Source: Nocardia spumae (GTDB taxonomy: Bacteria; Actinomycetota; Actinomycetes; Mycobacteriales; Mycobacteriaceae). Taken from it: DNA of 64,000 nucleotides. A program made the position numbers and the translations under genes. Location of the stretch: the NCBI RefSeq assembly GCF_020733635.1, contig NZ_JAJFZL010000001.1, positions 6,138,001 to 6,202,000 on the forward strand, given 5' to 3'. Positions 18,306-31,000 of this stretch are shown piece after piece. Position 1 is the stretch's first letter; each line of letters opens with the position of its first letter. Under the pieces are notes generated by a model. The model had not been told where the DNA came from. It ran no database searches and worked only from the letters and a program-made list of their open reading frames with translations.

Positions 18306-20227
18306 TTCTCGACGACCGGCTTCACGACCACCGGCGCGTCGCCGAGCGCGTCCTCGAGGTGTTCGACCGAATCCAGATAGGCGGGCCGCTTGTGCTCCTT
18401 GCCCTGCTGGTTCTGCGCACCCGTACCCGCGGCACCCGGCGATCCGGGACTGCCCGCCATCGGCGCGGCGCCGGCCCGGCCGGTCGCGGAGTCGACGGCA
18501 TGAGCACTGGGCGCGGTACCGAGCGTGCTCGCTCGCGGGAACAACGTGGAAGCCTGCGCGAGATCGCGACTGAGCCGCGGCATTCCGGGCACCCCGGCCC
18601 CGCCGCCACCCGGCAGACCGCCGCCACCGCCGCCCGCACCACCACCGGCACCGCCCGGAGCCGACAGTGGATCCAGCGCGTCACCCACACCCGGAATATC
18701 GCCCACTCCGGCCTTGGTCAACGCATCCTGCGCCTGCTGCTGGGTCAAGGTCTGCGACACCTGCTGGAATGCCTGCATCAACTGCTGCACACCCTGCTGC
18801 GCGGCCGCCATCAGCTGTTGCACAGCCGAGGAGATCTGCTGCTGCTCCTGCTGTTGTTGCGCCGCGACCTGCTGCTTCTGCTGCTCCTTCTGGTACTGCT
18901 CCTGCTGCTTCTGCTGCTCCTGCTGGTGTTTCTGCTGTTGTTGCTGTTGCTCCTTCTGCTGCTTCTCGTATTCGGCGGCCTGCTTCTGCTGCTGGGCCAG
19001 CGCCTCCTTCTGCTGCCGCACCGCCTTCTCCTGCGCGGCCTTCTGTTCGGCGGACGGTGACGTCGATCCCGTCGGGGCCGAGCTACCGGGCGGAGCCGGA
19101 CTGCCCGGCGGGGTCCGGCTACCCGGCGGATTCTGGCTACCCGGCGGATTCTGGCTACCGGGCGGGTGCTGGTCACCGGGCGGGTGCTGGCCCGTGGGGT
19201 TGAACGGATTCGCCGGGAGCTGACCGAATGCCGATGCGGCCGCGGGGATCACCGGCACGTGCGTCGCGGATTGATTCATTCCGTACACGTAGGTCTTGCG
19301 GAACATTTCGCGCGTGCTCTGGATCCAGTCCTGCTGGGTCTTGGCATCGGCATCATTGTTCGGCGGCATGGCATATTGCGTTCTGTTCAGCCAGCCCGAG
19401 CTGTAGAGCAGCAGATCGCCGGTGCCTTTGATCGCATTGGACAGGCCCGGGATGCTCTTGCCGTAGGCCTGCACCGCCGCCACCGCACTTTCCTTGCCCG
19501 GCCCACTCCACTTGTCGACGGTCACCGCATCGATCTTGTTCAGCAGATCCGAGTAGACCTTGTTCACCTCGGTCGCCATCCACCACCAGGTACCCGCGTG
19601 GTCGGCGAGGTTCTCGGCCACCTTGTTGACCCGGATGTAGTTGCCGACCTGGAACAGGTCGAACCAGCTCATATAGTCGGGCGCCTCGGGGCTGATGGTC
19701 GTCGGCTGGAACGACTGCAGTCCGGCCTTGTTGACCATCGCGTCGACCGGGTGCTTCATATCGTCGGTGGTGGCCGGCATCTTCGGCGAGCTTCCGATGG
19801 GGTCCAAGCCGTCGGCGTCCCACATGAAATCCGGTTTGCCGCTGACATTGTCCAGCAGTTCGGAGTTGAAGCCGTCCACCTTGCCGTAGGCCTTACCGGC
19901 CTGGATGAAGGTATCGATCATCTGGCCGAGTATGGTCTTGTGATCCTCGAAGATCGTCTTCAGATCGGTGGCCTCGGAACCGAACTTCGTTCCCAGCGCG
20001 GTCCCCGACGCGAGATTCGACACCGGCTTACCGGCGGTGAGGTCATCGGTGTAGAGCTGCAACGTCTTCAGCGCCGCGATCGTGCTCTCCGCCGCGGCGG
20101 CCACTCCCAGCGCCGCTTCCGGCTCGAACTTCAACGCGTCCTTACCGGACGTGTGGGTCTTCGTGTAGTCGCTCAGTGCCGGAAACGGATTACCTGTGGC
20201 GACAGTCGTAGTCGGATCGGGGGCCAT
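18302..20227 (-). CDS. Large T7SS substrate with Pro/Gly repeats, Gln-rich coiled coil and conserved tail
   Basis: 641-residue protein of unrecognised function, paralogous to the 969-residue protein at 41,694-44,603. Layout: a helical N-terminal domain; a central helical hairpin with a WSG turn near 247 and the pattern AIK-x-TG-x2-L-x-Y-x-S-x-WL; a PPGS-type repeat tract (about 345-390); a Gln/Lys-rich coiled coil (about 395-480); a Gly-rich segment; and a 28-residue tail RP-x-YL...DA-x-GD-x-P...VKPV-x-E. The WXG-like hairpin, the EspG-like gene overlapping its end and the location indicate a T7SS substrate. The low-complexity middle suggests a cell-wall-spanning or assembling role (inference). 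Confidence 0.75.
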   Translation of the reverse strand: MAPDPTTTVATGNPFPALSDYTKTHTSGKDALKFEPEAALGVAAAAESTIAALKTLQLYTDDLTAGKPVSNLASGTALGTKFGSEATDLKTIFEDHKTILGQMIDTFIQAGKAYGKVDGFNSELLDNVSGKPDFMWDADGLDPIGSSPKMPATTDDMKHPVDAMVNKAGLQSFQPTTISPEAPDYMSWFDLFQVGNYIRVNKVAENLADHAGTWWWMATEVNKVYSDLLNKIDAVTVDKWSGPGKESAVAAVQAYGKSIPGLSNAIKGTGDLLLYSSGWLNRTQYAMPPNNDADAKTQQDWIQSTREMFRKTYVYGMNQSATHVPVIPAAASAFGQLPANPFNPTGQHPPGDQHPPGSQNPPGSQNPPGSRTPPGSPAPPGSSAPTGSTSPSAEQKAAQEKAVRQQKEALAQQQKQAAEYEKQQKEQQQQQQKHQQEQQKQQEQYQKEQQKQQVAAQQQQEQQQISSAVQQLMAAAQQGVQQLMQAFQQVSQTLTQQQAQDALTKAGVGDIPGVGDALDPLSAPGGAGGGAGGGGGGLPGGGGAGVPGMPRLSRDLAQASTLFPRASTLGTAPSAHAVDSATGRAGAAPMAGSPGSPGAAGTGAQNQQGKEHKRPAYLDSVEHLEDALGDAPVVVKPVVEK

Positions 20228-20391
20228 CGGTCGCGCTCCTCGAATTCGGCAACAGTGGGACCCGCGCCGCCATCCCCTCGGCCGTGGGCCGGAACAGCAA
20301 GTCCCGCATCATCTTTCGAACATGCTGCGACGTGCGAGCAACACCGGCGGCAACGTCGGTTGAACGCGGGATGAAACACCGGCGGCGACTG

Positions 20392-21957
20392 TCACCCCGC
20401 CCGCAGTGCGCCGCGCCGTTCCCGGAAGCGCTGTTCGAACCCGCCGGCGTACACCGACGGCGCGACCGACGACGAGGACTGTTCCAGCACGCCGTCATCG
20501 GCGACGTAGAAGATCGCGCGACCGACCGCGACCTCGTCCGGTTCGGCGGGCACGTACACCATCCAGCCCACCGAGACCCGATCCGCGCGCAATCGCTCCA
20601 GCGGATATCCGTCCGTGTCGATGTCGTGCTCGGCGATATGACGGCGCACCCGTTCGAGGGCATCGCTCTCGGGCAGTGGCGCGGGACCGGTGAACGTGGC
20701 GCCGGCCATGCTGATCTGGTTGAAGGCACCGTCGATGTCGAAAATGCCGTCGTCACCGAAGACGCTGACCAGGGTTTCGCGCGTGACCACATTCGCCTCC
20801 GCGGCCGCCACCAGCGTGTCCACCGCGGCGCGCAGATCGTCGCCGGTGTCGCCGTCGACCAGACCACAGATCACCTGTGCCACCGTCGCCGAGGTCCACA
20901 CCCCGGGCAGGGCATCGCTGAGCTCATCGGCCGGCGGTGATTCGGCGCGGTACCACCGGCCGTCCTCCCACCAGTAGCAGAACGACAGCAAGCCGTCACC
21001 GAAGCGCGGATTCAGCACCGAGTTCGACACCCATTCCGGCGCACCGGCATACAGCCGCGGCAGCGGTGCGTCACCGTTGTAGGCGGCATCGAGCGCCGGC
21101 GCCTCCCACACTCCGCCGGAGAGTACGGCGCGGCCGCCCGGCAGCAGATACAGCGTGCTCCCTCCGCGCCGGGAACCCTCGAACCAGCCCAGCGACGGCA
21201 GTACCCGGGGGCCCCAGCGCGAACCGGCCGCGACGAAGGCGGCCGCCATCACCGCCCATCGGCTCCACAGCGTGGGCAGATCGGGAAAGTCGTCGTCCGA
21301 CACGTCGGGCACGACGCCGGCGGCCCGATCGGCCCGCAGTTGCCGGGCCGCCTCGGCGGGCGGACGGGACTGGCGGTCGCCGTGTCCGACGTAGGCTCCC
21401 AGCCAGACAGGCACCCGCTCGCGCGGATATGCCTGCAGATCGGCCAGATACGCCTCCGGCGGCAACAGCTGATCATCGGGGAAGGGTTCGTCACCGTAGT
21501 CGTAGTCGACCTGGAGATGGCCTTCCCGGTCGAGCTGAACGAGCAGGCGCCACCAGGGCCCACCCTCGAGCGCCCCCGCGAGATCGCGATGTTCGCGCAC
21601 CAGATTCAGTACCGACTCGGAGGGTTCGGTGCGCAGTACGCGTTCTTGATCGTCGGTGTACACCACCTCGCCGCCGCCGACGACGACGGTGACGGCGAAT
21701 ACCGCGGTCAGCTGGTGCCACCCCTCGGGCGCGGACGCGGCCAGTTCGCGGGCGATGGAATGGGCCAGCTCCCGGGCCCGCGCCTCCGGATCCACCACGG
21801 CCGCGCCGGGCACGGGGATCCCGTCACCGAGGGTGAACCCGACATCCGGCTCCTCGCCTGCGGGGACGGGCGGGTCGGCATCCGGTCCGGGCGCGCCGGG
21901 GGTGTCCACATCACTGTCCGGACTCGGGGTGGGGTTGCGATCGTCAGGAGTGGTCAC
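20392..21957 (-). CDS. Probable immunity protein for the giant polymorphic toxin
   Basis: 521-residue cytosolic protein, no signal or membrane segment, encoded directly downstream of the giant toxin gene (105-nt gap). After a Pro/Asp-rich leader, residues about 80-200 carry DYDYGDEPFP and AYPRERVPVWLGAYVGHG patterns that resemble YezG-type immunity proteins. The C-terminal third (SVGWMVYVP ... IFYVADDGVLEQSSSS) looks like a second globular domain. Acidic composition and position fit an immunity role (inference). GTG at 21,957 was chosen for its upstream AGGAG; a GTG at 22,017 would add 20 residues. Confidence 0.6.
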   Translation of the reverse strand: MTTPDDRNPTPSPDSDVDTPGAPGPDADPPVPAGEEPDVGFTLGDGIPVPGAAVVDPEARARELAHSIARELAASAPEGWHQLTAVFAVTVVVGGGEVVYTDDQERVLRTEPSESVLNLVREHRDLAGALEGGPWWRLLVQLDREGHLQVDYDYGDEPFPDDQLLPPEAYLADLQAYPRERVPVWLGAYVGHGDRQSRPPAEAARQLRADRAAGVVPDVSDDDFPDLPTLWSRWAVMAAAFVAAGSRWGPRVLPSLGWFEGSRRGGSTLYLLPGGRAVLSGGVWEAPALDAAYNGDAPLPRLYAGAPEWVSNSVLNPRFGDGLLSFCYWWEDGRWYRAESPPADELSDALPGVWTSATVAQVICGLVDGDTGDDLRAAVDTLVAAAEANVVTRETLVSVFGDDGIFDIDGAFNQISMAGATFTGPAPLPESDALERVRRHIAEHDIDTDGYPLERLRADRVSVGWMVYVPAEPDEVAVGRAIFYVADDGVLEQSSSSVAPSVYAGGFEQRFRERRGALRAG

Positions 21958-22062
21958 GTCGCGGGGTTCTCCTCGTTCACGTCCACACTCTCCGGTGGAC
22001 GGGCCGGCTGCGGACACTCTCGTAGTGGCGATGAGTGGTAACTCGTTGTGGTGGACGCTATT

Positions 22063-25000
22063 TCACGGTACCCCCGGAGCTTCGGCGAAGATCTGCGTTC
22101 GGTGTGCGGGATTGTCGAGCACATCGCGGATCCACAAGCCGAGGTCGAGTTGCGGTATGCGCCGGCGGTAGCGCACGCCGCACACCGCCGGTCCCGCCCG
22201 GGTCACGGTCAACTCGGTGTACCGCCGCCCGGCGCGCTGCCAGTGCACGATTATCGCCAGATCGTCGGCATCGATCAACTGGCCGCCCACGCGCACGAAC
22301 AGCCGGCCGCCGGTGCGGAAGAAGACGACCTCCACCCCGTCCAGATCGCTGTACACACCGCTGAACGGGGCTGTCGGCTCGGCAACCTCGTGCAGCGAGC
22401 CCGTCAGCGGATCGACCTCAGCACAACGGAATCCGCCGAATTCCTGCACCAGGATGCGAGGCGGCGGGACCGGGGCGACCGGATGTGCCCGGTGGCGGGC
22501 GGGACGAGTTCCGGCGGCGGGGTGCCCGCCGTTCGGCACCGGTGGCGCCATCGGCGGGAATCCGTTCCGGGGGATCTCGTTCCGCGGCCGCGCGTCGGGA
22601 TGTGGTGGTGGGACACCTGGATCGGGAGGATGTCCCCTCGGCGCGCCGAGGGAGAACGGACGGTCCACCGGACGCTGCTGATCGCCGGGGCGACGGCCGT
22701 TCCCGTCGCTGTGATTCGGCGCCGGATTCGCACCGGTCTCCGGGTCGTGGCCGATCGGAGGCCGGGCCGGAATCCGTTGCGACAGAAGCGGATCACCGGC
22801 GTCCGGTATGGCGTGGCCGAAGGGATCCGGGACGGGCTCCGCGCCGAGGCCCCGATCCGGGGCGAGGACGCTTCCGGCGCGCGAAAGCCACGGCGGGACC
22901 GGGATATTCGGCCTCGGGTCCGGTCCGTCCACCGGCAGCTCCGGCCGGCCCGACACCGGCCGGTCGGGCGCCGCGGGACGATCGTGTGAGCCGTGCGCAC
23001 CCGGCCGCCCGGGCGCCCCCTCGTGCCCGTGACCGGACTGCTGGTGCCCGCCGGAGCCATGACCGGGACCATGGTGGCCGTGGCCATGACCATGACCATG
23101 ACCATGACAGTCTTCACCAGGCTTGTGCGGCCCCGGGTTGTGCGGCCCCGGGTTGTGCGGCGGAGGCTCATGTGGCGGAATCGGCGGCGGGGGAAGATCG
23201 ATATCTTTGCGTTCGGGTACGTAGTCCGGCCAATCGAATTCGGCGTCGTGCGGGACGTGCGGGACCGGTGTGATGTAGGTCTTGCGCGGTCGGCGGCCCG
23301 AACCCGCCCGCTCCCGGTCCCCGAATCCCGAATCGGTGCCGCCGTCCTCCGGCCCGGCGGCTGCACCGGACTCGTCGCGGCCACCCGCGTCGGCGCCCTC
23401 GGGCCGATTCGGCCCGCCGCGGGGGCCTTCCGTCGCGCGTCCGCACGAGTCGTGCGCGGCGGTCTCGGCCGGTGGCCGGTCGCGGCCGGTTGCCGGTTGC
23501 TGTTCCGGTTGCGCGGGGTGCGGTGCCCGGGTCGGCGACTCCAGTGCCGCCACGAAGGCCCGGCCCCGCGAGTCGACGGCGAGGCGGAGGTAGCGGATCT
23601 CCACATTCGGATGTGCCAGTGCCTCGGCCACTTCTGGATGGGCCTCGGCGGCGGCCAGAAGTGCGGCGTCGTGCGGCGAGCCGCCGGCGCCGTCGGACCG
23701 CAGACCGACGACGATCACCACGGGATGATCGCCGGCGACGATACCGACCCGGTTCGTCACCGGGCGCGCACCGTGGGCCGCCAGGATGTCGGGGCCCGCC
23801 GCATCGGTGATGCGATCGGTGAGGGCGAAGACGCGCTCACGCGCCTGCTCGTAGGCATGGGCGGCACGAGCGCGTTCACTGCCGGTCGCCGCGTCCCGTT
23901 CGGCCCGCAACCGCGCCATGTCGTCGGTGAGCCGGGCACGCTCGGTCGCCAGCCGCTCGACTTCGCTTCGGCCCGTTGTCAATTCGCGCTGTTCCAGCGG
24001 TCCCAGCCGGCGCAGCGGACCCGCACCGGCCTCGTCCCCACCGGCCCGGCCCACACCAGCGGGGTCCGCACCGCTCCGGTCCGCGCCCTGCCGTCCGTCG
24101 GCACCATCGAGTGCGGGGCGAACGGTATTCGTACCGCCGCGCAGTTCCCCGGGCCCGCCCTCGTCCAGTTCCCCGAGCCGCCGGTGCACGTCACCACGCA
24201 GCCGCCGCAGCGTGTCGGGCAGTCGGCCCGGCTCCACCGCACGGTCGGGCTCGCCCAGCCGATCCGCCCAGAACAAGCGATCTCCCGGGTCGCCGGCGTC
24301 GGCGAGCTGTTCCACCCGGCCCGCGCGCAGCAGCAGATCCAGCAGCGGATCGCGCGCGCCGGGGGCGGGCAGCGCACGCCGCACGCCCGCACCGCGCAGC
24401 GCCAGCTGCTTCAGCGCCGCCACCGGATCACGCGGCAGTCCCGGGAACCGTTGCCGCACATCGGTCGCGTCGAGGATCTCGGCGGCCCACCGCTCGCGCG
24501 GCGACAGCCACGAGGGGTCCGGTGCCGCGGAGTCGGCGGCATACGGGATCCGCGACATCCGCAATGTCTTGTCGCCGTCGTGTTCGGGCGCATCGGGCGG
24601 CAGCTCGCCGGGATGCAGCACCTGCCCGTCGCGGATCACCAGGTGCCCGCTCAGCCGCCGTCGGTTGGTATCCCAGTCGTAGCCGTGCCGGGCCGCTTCG
24701 AGATCGGCATCGTGCCAGGTGGCGTCGTCGTGATCGGCGAGGTACTTCGCCTCGACGTAGGCGTCGTCGAGGAGCAGGAGGTCCTCGTTGTACGGGCTGG
24801 TCCGGCCGTCGCCGTCGCCGATTCCGGTGAGCCGCAACCAGGCATCGGCCACATGCGCCAGCGGGTCGTAGGTCTTCTCGACCAGCCGGCCGGTCGGATC
24901 GGCGTGATCGCGTACCCACATCTCGTTGCGCATCAGATGGTCCTTGACCAGCTGGATGCGATCGGTCAGCTGCTCGCGGGTGAGCGGAGTGCCGTCCGGA

Positions 25001-28000
25001 TGCCGGGCCAGATTCAGCGCTTCCAGTCGCGCACCTCCGGGATCTCCGGAATCCAGCAGTGGATCCCGTGCCCGGGTCAGCGCGTCGACGATCCGGTGCA
25101 CATCGGAATCGCCGGTGTCGTGGGCGAATTCGCCGATCACCCGATCCGCCCAGCGCTGCACGGCGGCCCAGCGAGCGATATCGCGATCCTGCCGCGGCGT
25201 GGACCACTCCACCCGATCGCGCGGTGGCACGTGCTCGGCGGCCGACCACGGCCGATGCGGTGGCTGCAGATCGATTCGCGGCCCGGCGCGCCAGCCCTTC
25301 CAACCGCGGAACGTCCGCACGATCGGGATTTTGCGCAGCACCGGATGATCGGGGTCGAACGGCCCGTCCGGCAACCGGTTGGTGTGCGCGCGCACCCACT
25401 CGCCGATCTCCGGCCGGCGCTGCAGCGGACCGAGCACCCACGGATGTTTGCGCGCCATATCGTAGAGCTGCACCCACCGCTTGCCGATGGTGTACAGCGC
25501 GCCGTCGAGCGGCATACCGTGATGGGCTTCCTCGTCCCAGCCCGGCGGCGGCTCCGGCTTCGGTCCGGGCCCCTGATGCCACCACAGTTCGGCGCGGCCG
25601 GCCTCGCTCAAGGTCAGGATCTGCTCGTAGCTCAGCTCCGGCCAGTGGTCGGTGAGCAGCTTGATCACCAACGGCTCCACCATGTTCTGGAACGGTTCGG
25701 CGCCCAGGGTGCCGCTGAATCCGTCCGGCATCTTCTCCTCTCGCTGCCGGTACGGGATGTGCGAGTTGTCCGAGCCGCCGAAGGCCGCCCAGCCCTTGGG
25801 CGGCAGCCGCCAGCCGTCGACCTCCTGCTGCCAGAACTTGTCGAGTTCGGTGCCGGGCGGCAGATCGGGATGATGGGCGCGGAAGCCACGGGCCTGTCCC
25901 TCGCGGGGATCGTGCCAGCGGCCGTCGGCGCCGCGCCAGCGCACCATGGTGTCGCCGGTGAAGGGCAGCGTGTCGCCGCCCATCCGCCCGGCCTCGCGCG
26001 CGGGCAGTTCCGTGCGGTGGATCTCCACCGGAGCCAGGGCGTCCACGTGCGGCCGGATCTGGCCGGCGCCGTCGCGATCTCCGCCGACCAGTTCACCGGT
26101 CACCATCAGCCGATCGATGACCGTAGCGGGGTCCTTCAGCAACTCGGCGAGTTCGTGATGCACTGCGAGCGCGTCGAGTAGCGGAGCGTCGAAACGATCG
26201 TCGCCCGGGTGCCGCGGTCCGTTCGGATCCTCGGCCCGCACTGCCACATCCGGATGGTCGAACCCGGCCCGGCCGGCCACGACGACGATGCGGGCCGGGC
26301 GCCCTCCTGTCGCGTCGTCGGCGGATGCGCGACCGCGGTCCACCCACACGTTCTCACTCAGTCGATGCAGCGCCGGCGGCCCGTCATCGCCGGTCATCGC
26401 ATGCCAGTGATCCGCGACGGCATCGGGCCACGCGCCGGTGAGCGCGACCCGCTCGTCGTTGAAACGATCGATCTCGTGCTCGGCGCGGAGTACCGCGTCC
26501 TCGGCATCGGCGAGCCGGCGCAGCTTCTCCGGAGTGCGCCGCGCGGGATCGTCGAGGAGACGCGACAGCTCATCTCTGCCGCGCCGCAACGGTTTCACCC
26601 GCTGGACCGCGGCCCGGTGCTCATCGGCCACCCGGCCCAGTTCATCGCGGACCTCCTCGGCGAGCGAGGCGTCGTGGCGGGCGCCCTGGCGCTCCAGCTC
26701 GTGGATCTCACGATCGATCGCGTCGAGACGGTCCTCGAAATGGAAGAAGCGGTCCAGTGCGGCGGCCAGTTTGTCGACGAGCTCGGTCTGCTCGTGTTCC
26801 TGCTCGGGCAGGAGTCGCTCGCGCCTGGCGAGGTCGAGGCCGTCGAGACCCGCGCTGTCACTGATGTAGCGAGTGTTGTCGCCGCGCAACTGCCGCAACG
26901 TCTCCGACCAGTGGTTGCGAGACAGATCCGGATCGCCGAACGGCTCGGCGCGGTGGTCGACCTTGGTGCGCCAGAATTCCAGATCGGCTGCCACATGGGC
27001 ACGTTCGCGGACCTTCGCGTCGAGCGCGGCCTGCGGATTCGATACCGGCGGCGGCGCGGTGTCGGGCGCGGGCCGTGCCGGATCGGGGGCCGGGCGCGGC
27101 GCCTCGATTTCCGGCCGACGGTGTGCCGCGTGGTCCAGTTCCGCGGGCGGCTCGTGCATGTCGACGAGCCTGACCCTGCCGTCGACGTCGACATGCGCCC
27201 GCCGGAAGACGAACTCGCCGTCGGCGCCGAGCAGCGCGTGGCGGACGGCCGGATCGAGTACCCGGTCCGGATTCGCGCCCGGCGCCACCACGACGAGCCG
27301 GTCCGGTGCGCCGTCACGACCCGGAATCAGCCGCGCCACTGCCGCTTTCGGATCCGCCGGACGTCCGTCGGATCCCAGTGGGCGGCCCTCGTGACCGGCC
27401 AGCGCGTCGCGAGCGGCGAGCAGCGCCGCGTCGGCGGCGACCCGGTCCCGAGATGCCACCAGGGTCTGGTCGTGCACTCGCAACAAGCCCAGCAGGGCCT
27501 TTCCGAGGGCTTCGGCCTCCTCGGCCCGGGCTTCCTCGGCACGCCGGTCCTCGAAGAACGTCTTCAGGTCCGCACGCGGGATATCGGCGCGGTTCCACAG
27601 TTCGTCCGCCCGGGCACGGCGCGCCACGATGAGATCGCGCACCGCACCGGCCAGCTCGCGCGGGCGCATCCGCCACGCGTCGTCGATTCCCAGATGTTCG
27701 GCGAGCTGGACGATTTTCGCGACATTCTTCTCGACCTGTTCGTCGCGGCGGCCGATTTCCTCCCCGAGATCGCGCAGTTGCCGGCGCAGCGCACGGGTGG
27801 CCGGTTCGTGTTCGCGCTCGTCGCCGGCCACCCAATCGCCCGGGCGGCGTGCCGGAACCGGCCGCGCGGCAGGCGCTTCCGCGACGTCGGGATGATGTTC
27901 GCTCACCCAGATCCGGCCGTGGTGATCCAGTTCGACCCCGAAGTAGACGGCATCGAACCCCTCGGTCGCGTGCCGGACCCGTTCCCGCGCGGGCATCCGG

Positions 28001-31000
28001 ATCTCCGGATCGCCATGCGCGCCGACACCGACCCAGCGGCCCCGTTCGCCCACCGCGCCGTCGGCCCGCAGACGACCGGGTGCGTCGAATCGCAGTCGCC
28101 GATAGGAAACTCCCGAGATGCGCGGGCCACGGTCGTCGAAACCCGCTCGCAGCTGCATCAATTCGCGCTCGGCCGCATGCTGGGCGGCGGCCCGGCGAGT
28201 GGATTCGTTCGCCGCCGCCGCGCGATAGCGGTCCACCAGCTGCACGGTCGCACGCCGCTGTCGCTCGGGAATCGGCTCGCGATGGTTGTTCACGGCGTCG
28301 CGCACCGCGCGCTGCAGCTCCGGCCGCGACAGTCCTTCCGGGTCCACACCGAATTCGCGGGCCAGGCGCTCCAGGCGCGGCCGATCGACGGTGCGCCGGT
28401 CGTCCAGTTCGATGGACAGTTCGGCGCGGCGCTGCGCCGGTGGCGCCAGCCGGTCCCGGACCGCATCGGCGACCTGATGGTCCGATGGCAACGAGACGCC
28501 CAGGCGCTCGGCCCGGTGGTCGAGTTCCAGCCGGGCCGCGCCGTTGTCGAGATCGGCGAGCAGATCATGCAGTGCGGCGCGGGCCGCGGGGGCGGCGTCG
28601 GTGGCCGCGGCGGCGCGGGCGATCGCCTCGCGCAGCATCTCGCGGCGGATCAGGTCCGGCCGGAGTCCGAGCGCATGCGCCCGGGCGGTCACTCGCGTCC
28701 AGGCGCGGACCCGGTCGGCACCCGCATCGGCCAGATCTCGCAACGCCTTTCGCAGGGCACGGGTAACCGGCCGGTGCTCCTGCTGCGGACCGTCCTGATG
28801 CCAGGTCCGGCGGGCCGGGGCTCCGCCATCGTTGCCATCGGCGGCGGGTTCCGCACCGGCCTCGGTCCCCGAATCACCGGGCCGGCCACTGTCACCACCC
28901 GGCTTCGCGGGCGATCCGCCCGAACCATCGTCCCCGCCCACGGAATCCGCGCCCGGATCATCGCCCTCGGACTTGCCGGCGGAGCCCTCTGCACCGGCAA
29001 CCCGCTCGGGAGTCTCTGTGCCGGAACCGGCGTCTCGATTCGGCTCGCCCGCACCGGGTTTCACCGGTGCCGCACCCGCCGGTCCGCGATCGTCGCCGAC
29101 CAGATCCCACAGCCAGTCGGCGCGCTGCGCGGCGAAACGCGCTTCCCATTCGGCCCGGTCGGCGGCCATCCGCGCGTCCCACGCCATCGAGCCGTCGGGG
29201 CCGTCGGGATCACGCGCGACCATCTCGTCGGCCAGTTCGCGCATCCGGATGGCGTGCCGGGCCGCCATGCGCGCGGACCAGCTGGCGTTCTCCGCGCGCA
29301 TGCGCAGTCCCCATTCGGCGGGGGTCTCGGCACGTGGTGGCGCACCGGAACCGGCCGGGTCGGCCGGGGGTCCACCGGTGTCATCCGGGCCGGCCTCACC
29401 ACGCTCTCCGCCATCGGGTTTCGCCCCGGCGCCGTCCGAGCCGCCGGCGTCGGGCTTCGGTGGCTCGGCCGCACCGCCCGGCGCCCGCGGTGGCCGCTTC
29501 GGCGGTCCCTGCGGCGGCGCGGCGGCCGTGCCCTCTCCGTCGTCGCCGTCGTCGCCGTCGTCGCGGGACAGCTCCACATCGCGCTCCACCGCGGCGCGCA
29601 GTTCGGTGTCCAGGTCGGCGACGCGGACGTCGTTGTCGTGAAATCTGCGGGTGGCGGCGAGCAGCGCCTCGTGCTGGGCGGTGAACTCCTCGAAACGCCG
29701 CCCGAAGTCCGCGCGATTCTCGCCGCGGAGGGTCCGGGCGCCGAGGTCGTCGAACAGATCGTCCAGTGCCGAACTGTCTTTCAGCTCGTCGGACAGCAAT
29801 TCCTCGGCCGAGATCCTGAGTTCGTGGGCATGTTCGGTGATGTACTCACGGGCGCGCTCGCGCCCGGTCCAGGCCGATGCCCAATCCCGGGACAGGCGAT
29901 CGATGGCCGCCCGCCGATTCTGTGGCAGATCGGCCACTGCCCGGTGATAGCGGTCGTTCAGCTCCGAAAGCGCACGCAGGTCGACGGCCCGGCGCCGCAC
30001 CTCCTCGCGCAGCCGGCGGTGCACCTCGTCGCGCTGGGTGGCGTCGAGCCGCTCGTGCTTCTCGATCTTGCCGTCGCGGTAGGCCTCGTAGGCCCGCACG
30101 TACTGCTCCGGGGTGGCAGCGGTGAGATCGTGCCCGAGCAACCGGGCCCAATCGCGATTCGGCCGCGAACCGGGCGGAACCTGCTCGTCCGGATCGGGGG
30201 CGTCGAACAGCCGCCGGCCGTCACCGACGACCGCGCGCAGATGCTGCAGCGCCTCGGGGTCGTGCATCGGCACGTCACCCTCGAACACCCGCGGATCGGT
30301 CGCGGGATCGAAGCGCAGCCCGTTCGTGAACGGGTCCGTATCACTCAGGGCGCGAACGAAATCGGTGACCGCGTCCCGGAGCCCCCGGTTCCCGGCCCGG
30401 TCGTGGATGAGCGAGGCCAGTGCACCGGGGTCGATGCCCAGCGGATCGGGCGTGTGCTCCAGCTCCTTGGAGTACTTGCTCGGATGGACGTCGGAGGGGT
30501 CACCGCCCAGTGCGCGCACCAGATCGTCACGCGCCCCGACGAGCCGACCCCGATCCTCACCACGGCCCTTCAGATAGCCGGACAGTTTGTCGTAGTACGT
30601 GACCAGCATCTCGACCTGCTGCTTACGCAGCGCGCCGCGGGTGCGGGGGTCTGCGATCCGCTCGCCGACCTGTTCGGGGGTCGCGTGCCGCGCATCGTCG
30701 ACGCCGGTGGTCTGCGCGAGCCGATCACGCGCGTTGGCCAGATCATGGAAGGACTCGATCGCGTCACTGGTGCGGGCGTGATCGAGCAGCGCCTCGATCT
30801 GCAGCGCCCGCAGATCGTTGGCGCGCAGTTCGCGCGCGATGAGGTCCGGCGTGATCTGCCCGGGGTCCAAGCCCAGCTCACGCGCGAGATCGTCACGGAC
30901 GGCGCGGATCTCATCCGGGGTCCGTGCGTGCGGCGCGACCGGACCGGGTTCGGCCGGGTGCTGGGCGACACGCCAGCCGCCGTCGGCGTCGCGGACGAGC

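Noticed and set aside
18359..19223. Leu-rich or Cys-rich frames opposite the Gln-rich tract, looking like membrane or metallothionein-like proteins
   Set aside because: They arise from the complement of CAG/AAG codon runs (CTG, TGC) in the real substrate gene.
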